Source: Streptomyces diastatochromogenes (GTDB lineage Bacteria > Actinomycetota > Actinomycetes > Streptomycetales > Streptomycetaceae). From it: a DNA stretch of 36,465 bases. Under the pieces are notes generated by a model. The model was not told where the DNA came from. It saw only the letters and a program-made list of their open reading frames with translations, and searched no databases. The translations under genes and the position numbers were made by a program. Each line of letters starts with the position of its first letter. The stretch's first letter is position 1. Positions 33,270-36,465 of the stretch are shown piece after piece. The stretch covers positions 1 through 36,465 of the forward strand of contig NZ_MCGQ01000072.1 of NCBI RefSeq assembly GCF_002242805.1, read 5' to 3'.

Positions 33270-33441
33270 GGGGCCTCCCTGTTGTCGGGTCCGGCGACCC
33301 GCGGCCGCCGGACACCTGCCACTGACTCCAACTAGGCGAACCACAGGGGCGGTTGCCGCCGCCCTCGGCGTGGTGCGTGGAAAAGATGGTGGCAGCTGCA
33401 AGAGGCAGTCAGTCCCCGTCCCGGCTCTTTCGGCGGGGTTT

Positions 33442-33476
33442 GATGCGTCCGCGCCCTAACGCATCCATAGATGCGT
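33442..33476. promoter_or_regulatory. Three GATGCGT/ACGCATC repeats
   Basis: GATGCGT at 33442, ACGCATC at 33459 and GATGCGT at 33470; the last two form a perfect 7-bp dyad with a 4-base spacer (33459-33476). The cluster lies about 175 bases upstream of the membrane/HTH operon and may be an operator for the HTH protein; this is inference. Confidence 0.35.
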
Positions 33477-33762
33477 GGGTGCGAAAAATGCGACGCAGAG
33501 TCAGCGTTCTGCCGCGTACGCAACAGTGACCTGCGGTTCCGGCACCGCAAACAAGATCTCAAAATGTGTCAGTCCCTCGTGGTAGTGAACGAATTGATGC
33601 GCCCATGCCCCAATCTGGCTTGCGCCAGGTTGGCGGCGCTGCGACGATCCGCGCACCTGGGCTTGCACCGAGAGGGGCGGGCCCTGCCCTGATTGCCGCT
33701 GACTCCAACCGAAAGCCGAACAGGGACTTCACGGTCTCGCGTTGCCGCGCGAGATCCCGCCG

Positions 33763-33794
33763 AGAGCCGGTAACCGCAGCGCGGTGCCGGCTCT
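33763..33794. terminator. Hairpin downstream of the 33811-34113 gene
   Basis: AGAGCCGG (33763-33770) pairs with CCGGCTCT (33787-33794), and inside it ACCGC pairs with GCGGT. The loop is 3 bases. On the plus strand TTCGG follows. It lies just after the stop of the minus-strand gene at 33811 and may end its transcript. Confidence 0.5.
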
Positions 33795-33810
33795 TTCGGT
33801 GTGTACGGGC

Positions 33811-34113
33811 TCAGTCGGCGAGGGCGTCCACCAGCTGTCGCAGCGCGAGCAGCGCGTCGCGTGCGCCGGAGGTGTCCACCAGCTCCAGGAGCGCCGCCGC
33901 CGGATCGAGGACGTCGACCAGGCGCCCGGACCGGACGGACGGAGGCATACCGCGCAGCGCGGCCCGGAAGACGGACCCGCTCCAGTGCACCCGGGCCAGG
34001 TCCCCGGCGAGCGCGAACTCGCCGTCCGCCGGGCACCAGCTCCCGTCGTCGTACGCCGCCAGGAGCGCGCGGGCATCCCGCTCCAACGCGTCGGTCATCG
34101 CGGTGGTCGTCAT
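33811..34113 (-). CDS. Unknown small protein
   Basis: A 100-aa acidic, helical protein (MTTTAMTDALERDARALLAAYDDG, then a middle with WCPADGEFALAGDLARVHWSG and a Leu-rich C-terminal helix). No family recognised. The frame is open to 34155, but ATG 34113 starts the amphipathic helix and is the more natural choice; an ATG at 34098 is also possible. No clear ribosome site. It stands alone, with a hairpin right after its stop and a divergent small gene upstream at 34202. Confidence 0.5.
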   Translation of the reverse strand: MTTTAMTDALERDARALLAAYDDGSWCPADGEFALAGDLARVHWSGSVFRAALRGMPPSVRSGRLVDVLDPAAALLELVDTSGARDALLALRQLVDALAD

Positions 34114-34201
34114 ACAGGGTCCAACGACGCCGGGCAGGCAGCGTGGCGGGCCCATGGCGTCGACTTAGCCACAAAATCGAACACGCGACCTAATTGTGGT
34201 T

Positions 34202-34435
34202 ATGGAGCACGCACCCTTTCCCCGCGACCTGATCGAGCTCCAGGCGGACTGGCAGCGCACGTACGCGGCGCTCGCCGTGCCGCGCCCAGTGCACACCACG
34301 GCACTGCGCCGCCGCCTGCCGCCCTTCCCGCACATCGACCTACCGCGCCCGCACATCACCACCAGCCATCCCAATGGGTACCTGTGGAAGCGCGACCGTG
34401 TCGATGCGTGGCTCGCTGGTGCCCCGGTCGTCTGA
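34202..34435 (+). CDS. Small unknown protein with excisionase-like tail
   Basis: A 77-aa protein. The start (FPRDLIELQADWQRTYAALA, then HTTALRRRL) resembles the beginning of a common Streptomyces small-protein family of unknown function. The end (NGYLWKRDRVDAWLAG) resembles the last part of AlpA/Xis-like winged HTH domains, so this may be a fusion of two fragments. No ribosome site precedes the ATG at 34202; TAATTG at 34191 is a weak -10 that would fit a leaderless message. A GTG two codons upstream is possible. Confidence 0.4.
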   Translation: MEHAPFPRDLIELQADWQRTYAALAVPRPVHTTALRRRLPPFPHIDLPRPHITTSHPNGYLWKRDRVDAWLAGAPVV

Positions 34436-34715
34436 CTCGACGGCGACTTCACCCTCCTTGATCATGAATGGGTCGCAGCGCGCGCTTCCCAAGGTGCGCC
34501 GACCCGTCTCATCCAGCCCGACCCTCGAACCGGGCTGCAGTCCGAGTACCTTGGTGAACTCGTCTTGTTGGCCGCCGAAATGGCCGTAGCCTCCGAGTGC
34601 TGGACAAGCCGTTCGTATTCGCGGACATGGCGATGGGCATGCGTGATCCAAGCCGGTGACCGTTCGCCGACCCAGCGCCGGGGCAGCTCTCTTCAGCAGT
34701 GGCACGAGGAGAGGC
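34436..34715. other. Gap with a possible coding fragment
   Basis: After the TGA at 34433-34435 the same frame stays open and reads LDGDFTLLDHEWVAARASQG, then QPDPRTGLQSEYLGELVLLAAEMA, which looks protein-like, before turning to noise. It has no start of its own. It may be a decayed gene segment, or chance. No terminator hairpin was seen after the minus-strand nuclease gene. Confidence 0.25.
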
Positions 34716-35414
34716 TCAGGAGAGCTGTGATGATTTACGGGGCGGTGGAAGCGCGGGCAGCAGTTCCCACAGCGGCCGTGATCCTGCGGCCCATGAGCCG
34801 AGCAGTCGGCGGTCGACGAGGTGCAGGCGCTGCTGCCGGGCAAAGGTGCGGCCGGGCTGGGTGATCCTGCCGTTGGTGACCATCACCACGACGTCCGCCT
34901 TGTGCACCGGGCGTCCCGTTCCGTTGAGGACCTGCAGTTCCGGGGTGCCCACAGCTGCGCCCCGATCGCCGTGCCGGCGGTGCTTGCACTGGATCACCCA
35001 GCGGCGGCCCAGCGGGTCGGTGGCCTTCACATCCGCCCCGAGATCGCCCTGCCCGCCGACCTGGACGGCGTCGGTGCAGCCGTCCCGGTTCATCAGGTCA
35101 CGGATCGCGTATTCGAACTGCCGGTGGGAGAGCGCGTCCAGTTGGGCCAATCCGTAGCGCAGGGCACGTGCCTGGGCTTTTGCCCACTGCGCGCGTTGTG
35201 TGCGCTGCTGCCACCATCCGATGCTGCCCAGGACGGCGAGTACGGCCACGACAAGCAGCAGCCACCAGTGTGCGATCAGCCAGTTGACCACCATCACCAC
35301 AAGGCCGAGCACCGCGATGGCGACCACGCCCAGGGCGATGTGGGCGTCCTGCCGGCTCTGTCGGCGGCTGGGGCGCCGGGTGGTGCGTCGCCTGGCGGGC
35401 GGGCGGCGGGTCAT
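34716..35414 (-). CDS. Membrane-anchored Mrr-type restriction endonuclease
   Basis: A 232-aa protein. After a very basic N-terminus (RRPPARRRTTRRPSRR), two hydrophobic segments (about 26-47 and 50-66) anchor it in the membrane. The C-terminal half is an Mrr-type endonuclease domain: LSHRQFEYAIRDLM at 95-108, the catalytic GDLGADV (D128) and Q142-x-K144 (VIQCKH), then VVMVTNGRIT. Family knowledge: Mrr proteins cut modified or foreign DNA; membrane-anchored versions are common in actinomycetes, where their function is unclear. The start overlaps the stop of the PTVSYPI-repeat gene by four bases (ATGA), so the two are co-translated. All catalytic residues are present. Confidence 0.88.
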   Translation of the reverse strand: MTRRPPARRRTTRRPSRRQSRQDAHIALGVVAIAVLGLVVMVVNWLIAHWWLLLVVAVLAVLGSIGWWQQRTQRAQWAKAQARALRYGLAQLDALSHRQFEYAIRDLMNRDGCTDAVQVGGQGDLGADVKATDPLGRRWVIQCKHRRHGDRGAAVGTPELQVLNGTGRPVHKADVVVMVTNGRITQPGRTFARQQRLHLVDRRLLGSWAAGSRPLWELLPALPPPRKSSQLS

Positions 35415-35764
35415 CGCCCACCTCCCAAGGCGGAGAGGTCGATCGGATAGGACACGGTCGGCGTGGGCGCCGCCCTCCGCGGCTTGGGGGTGTCGAACTT
35501 AATCGGGTACGACACCGTCGGGCGCGGTACGGCGTCTCCCGGGGATTTGCGTGTGGTCTGGTCGAAGCGGATGGGATACGACACCGTCGGCCTGGGCTGT
35601 GGGCCCGCTCCGCTCTCGTCCTGGCCGCCGGCATGGCTGAAGCCGAGGACGACCAGGCCGAAGACGGCAAAGACCGTCATCTCCCGGCGCGCTCCCGGTG
35701 CCCACCGGTAGTGCCCGCGTACTGGCGTTCCGTCCGAGCGCACGTACGGCCGGACAAAAGGCAT
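35411..35764 (-). CDS. Membrane protein with three PTVSYPI repeats
   Basis: A 117-aa protein. The N-terminus (RPYVRSDGTPVRGHYRWAPG) resembles a short motif seen at the start of several actinomycete accessory proteins. One hydrophobic segment follows (MTVFAVFGLVVLGF, about 29-43). The rest is a low-complexity tail with three copies of PTVSYPI, each followed by a charged or polar end (RFD, KFD, DLS), spaced about 21 residues apart. The tail would face one side of the membrane and may be a binding or display segment; the function is unknown. It is the first gene of a two-gene unit with the Mrr-type nuclease. Confidence 0.7.
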   Translation of the reverse strand: MPFVRPYVRSDGTPVRGHYRWAPGARREMTVFAVFGLVVLGFSHAGGQDESGAGPQPRPTVSYPIRFDQTTRKSPGDAVPRPTVSYPIKFDTPKPRRAAPTPTVSYPIDLSALGGGR

Positions 35765-36465
35765 CGAGCCCTCCCCTAAATCGTCTTCCCCGCGTCACGT
35801 CCATGCTGGCGTCGACCACTGACAACCGATCACGCTCGGCACCTCAACTGTGCTCAGATTTAGGCGAGTTCAGGACACAAGACGCTCGGGTTCCCGGAGT
35901 CTGCGACAAGGACGCCGCGCATCGGACGGCCCGTACTCAGGGGGTGGCGCCGGCCGGCGGATCGGTCTTCTCACCAGGGCAGTCCGGTCACAATGCCGTC
36001 AGACAGCAACCCCGGTCAGCCCCTTCGCCGGGCACCGTATCCCGCCTCCAACAGGCGTGCCGGTCAAGCCATTTCCATAAAGCCCGTCGTCAGCTGCGGC
36101 GCGAATTCGCAGGAGGCGCTCGCGCAGGTCACTGCACTCCCACACGCCGCAGCAGGCAGGTTGAGCCACGTCATCACCAAGGTGGTCCGGGCAGCATGCC
36201 GCAGGAGTGCACCTGGCGCGGTCCCGCACGACGTGCGAACGGGTGCGGGACCGCGTGCCCAGCCGTCCTGTCAGAGCCGGACGTACACGACCATACGGAC
36301 GGTTAGGATGAAGGAGCGCTCGACGCACTGTGCGGCAACGTCAGGTCGTCAGGTTCCAGCCGAATGGCAGAAGTCCGGTGCGCCGGGGGCATCTGCTGCC
36401 TGTCAGGGTCAAATCGAGGCTGCTGCACGGTCAGGGTTGGGTGAACCAACTGGTGGTGACCGGCA
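35765..36465. other. No supported gene (window edge)
   Basis: Frames here are short or without family features. A frame from ATG 36308, after TAGGAT, is open to the window end (about 52 codons), but its composition gives no clear coding signal. No telomere-like palindrome array is present. The upstream control region of the PTVSYPI operon should lie just right of 35764. The main structure is the hairpin listed at 36217. Confidence 0.45.
36217..36255. terminator. Strong 13-bp hairpin
   Basis: CGCGGTCCCGCAC (36217-36229) and GTGCGGGACCGCG (36243-36255) are a perfect inverted repeat with a 13-base loop. No T-run follows. It may terminate transcription entering from outside the window, but no gene of either strand ends here. 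Confidence 0.5.

Larger units (their letters stand above)
33270..33810. other. Non-coding stretch with repeats and hairpins
   Basis: No gene is supported over 540 bases. It contains a two-box duplication: CTGACTCCAAC at 33322-33332 and 33699-33709, and CCGGCTCTTTCGG at 33421-33433 and 33787-33799, with the boxes 99 and 88 bases apart in the two copies. CCCCG (33414-33418) and CGGGG (33434-33438) flank the first copy of the second box as a small hairpin. The probable promoter of the 33003-33269 / 32080-32991 operon should lie here. Confidence 0.5.

Noticed and set aside
1..36465. CRISPR array or cas genes because of the Cas4-like nuclease
   Set aside because: No regularly spaced repeats and no cas1, cas2 or effector genes were seen; the Cas4-like protein belongs to a helicase cluster.
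1..36465. A replicon telomere at either end of the window
   Set aside because: Neither end shows the tight array of palindromes typical of Streptomyces telomeres.

Overview
This is very high-GC DNA with actinomycete gene style: GTG starts, ATGA/GTGA overlaps and long spurious opposite-strand frames. Streptomyces or a close relative is the best guess. A telomere-associated protein gene (tap) and a telomere terminal protein gene (tpg) sit in the window, which points to a linear replicon: a chromosome arm or a linear plasmid. The gene content is that of an accessory island rich in DNA-processing, defence-like and mobile genes. No tRNA, rRNA or CRISPR array was seen.

Layout. (1) 0.4-4.9 kb, minus strand: sbcC and sbcD, the SMC-like and Mre11-like subunits of a structure-specific nuclease. 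(2) 5.06-9.95 kb, plus strand, divergent from sbcD: four packed genes for a winged-helix-like protein, a Cas4/RecB-type PD-(D/E)XK nuclease with a probable Fe-S cluster, an unrecognised 502-aa protein and a superfamily 1 helicase. I do not recognise this set as a named system; it is the best candidate for something undescribed. (3) 10.2-19.2 kb, plus strand: a complete jetABCD Wadjet operon of the DUF2397/DUF2398/TIGR02680/DUF2399 kind, a condensin-like anti-plasmid system with a Toprim nuclease subunit. (4) 19.24-24.24 kb: a block bounded by matching inverted ends and CTAG on both sides. It holds a frameshifted barstar gene, outward-facing IS5-type transposase tails, a truncated P-loop ATPase gene, tap-tpg and a small DUF6221-like gene. 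(5) 24.2-28.4 kb, minus strand: a Pepco-like small protein, a CHAT-domain protease and a large membrane protein, in overlapping genes. (6) 28.4-29.7 kb: gene debris including the end of an ATP-dependent DNA ligase. (7) 29.8-32.0 kb, plus strand: a HEPN/zinc-ribbon protein overlapping a tyrosine recombinase, preceded by a strong inverted repeat and followed by a terminator-like hairpin. (8) 32.1-36.5 kb: an HTH protein with a small membrane protein, small unknown genes, and a membrane-anchored Mrr-type nuclease overlapping a protein with three PTVSYPI repeats.

How it fits together. Regions 1-3 put two SMC-type ATPases, three nuclease subunits (SbcD, the Cas4-like protein, JetD) and a helicase in 19 kb, so a joint role against foreign or damaged DNA is a reasonable inference. 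The CHAT, HEPN and Mrr genes extend the defence theme. The CTAG-bounded block separates jetD from the CHAT operon so exactly that the two appear once to have been convergent neighbours sharing a CTAG that encoded both stop codons.
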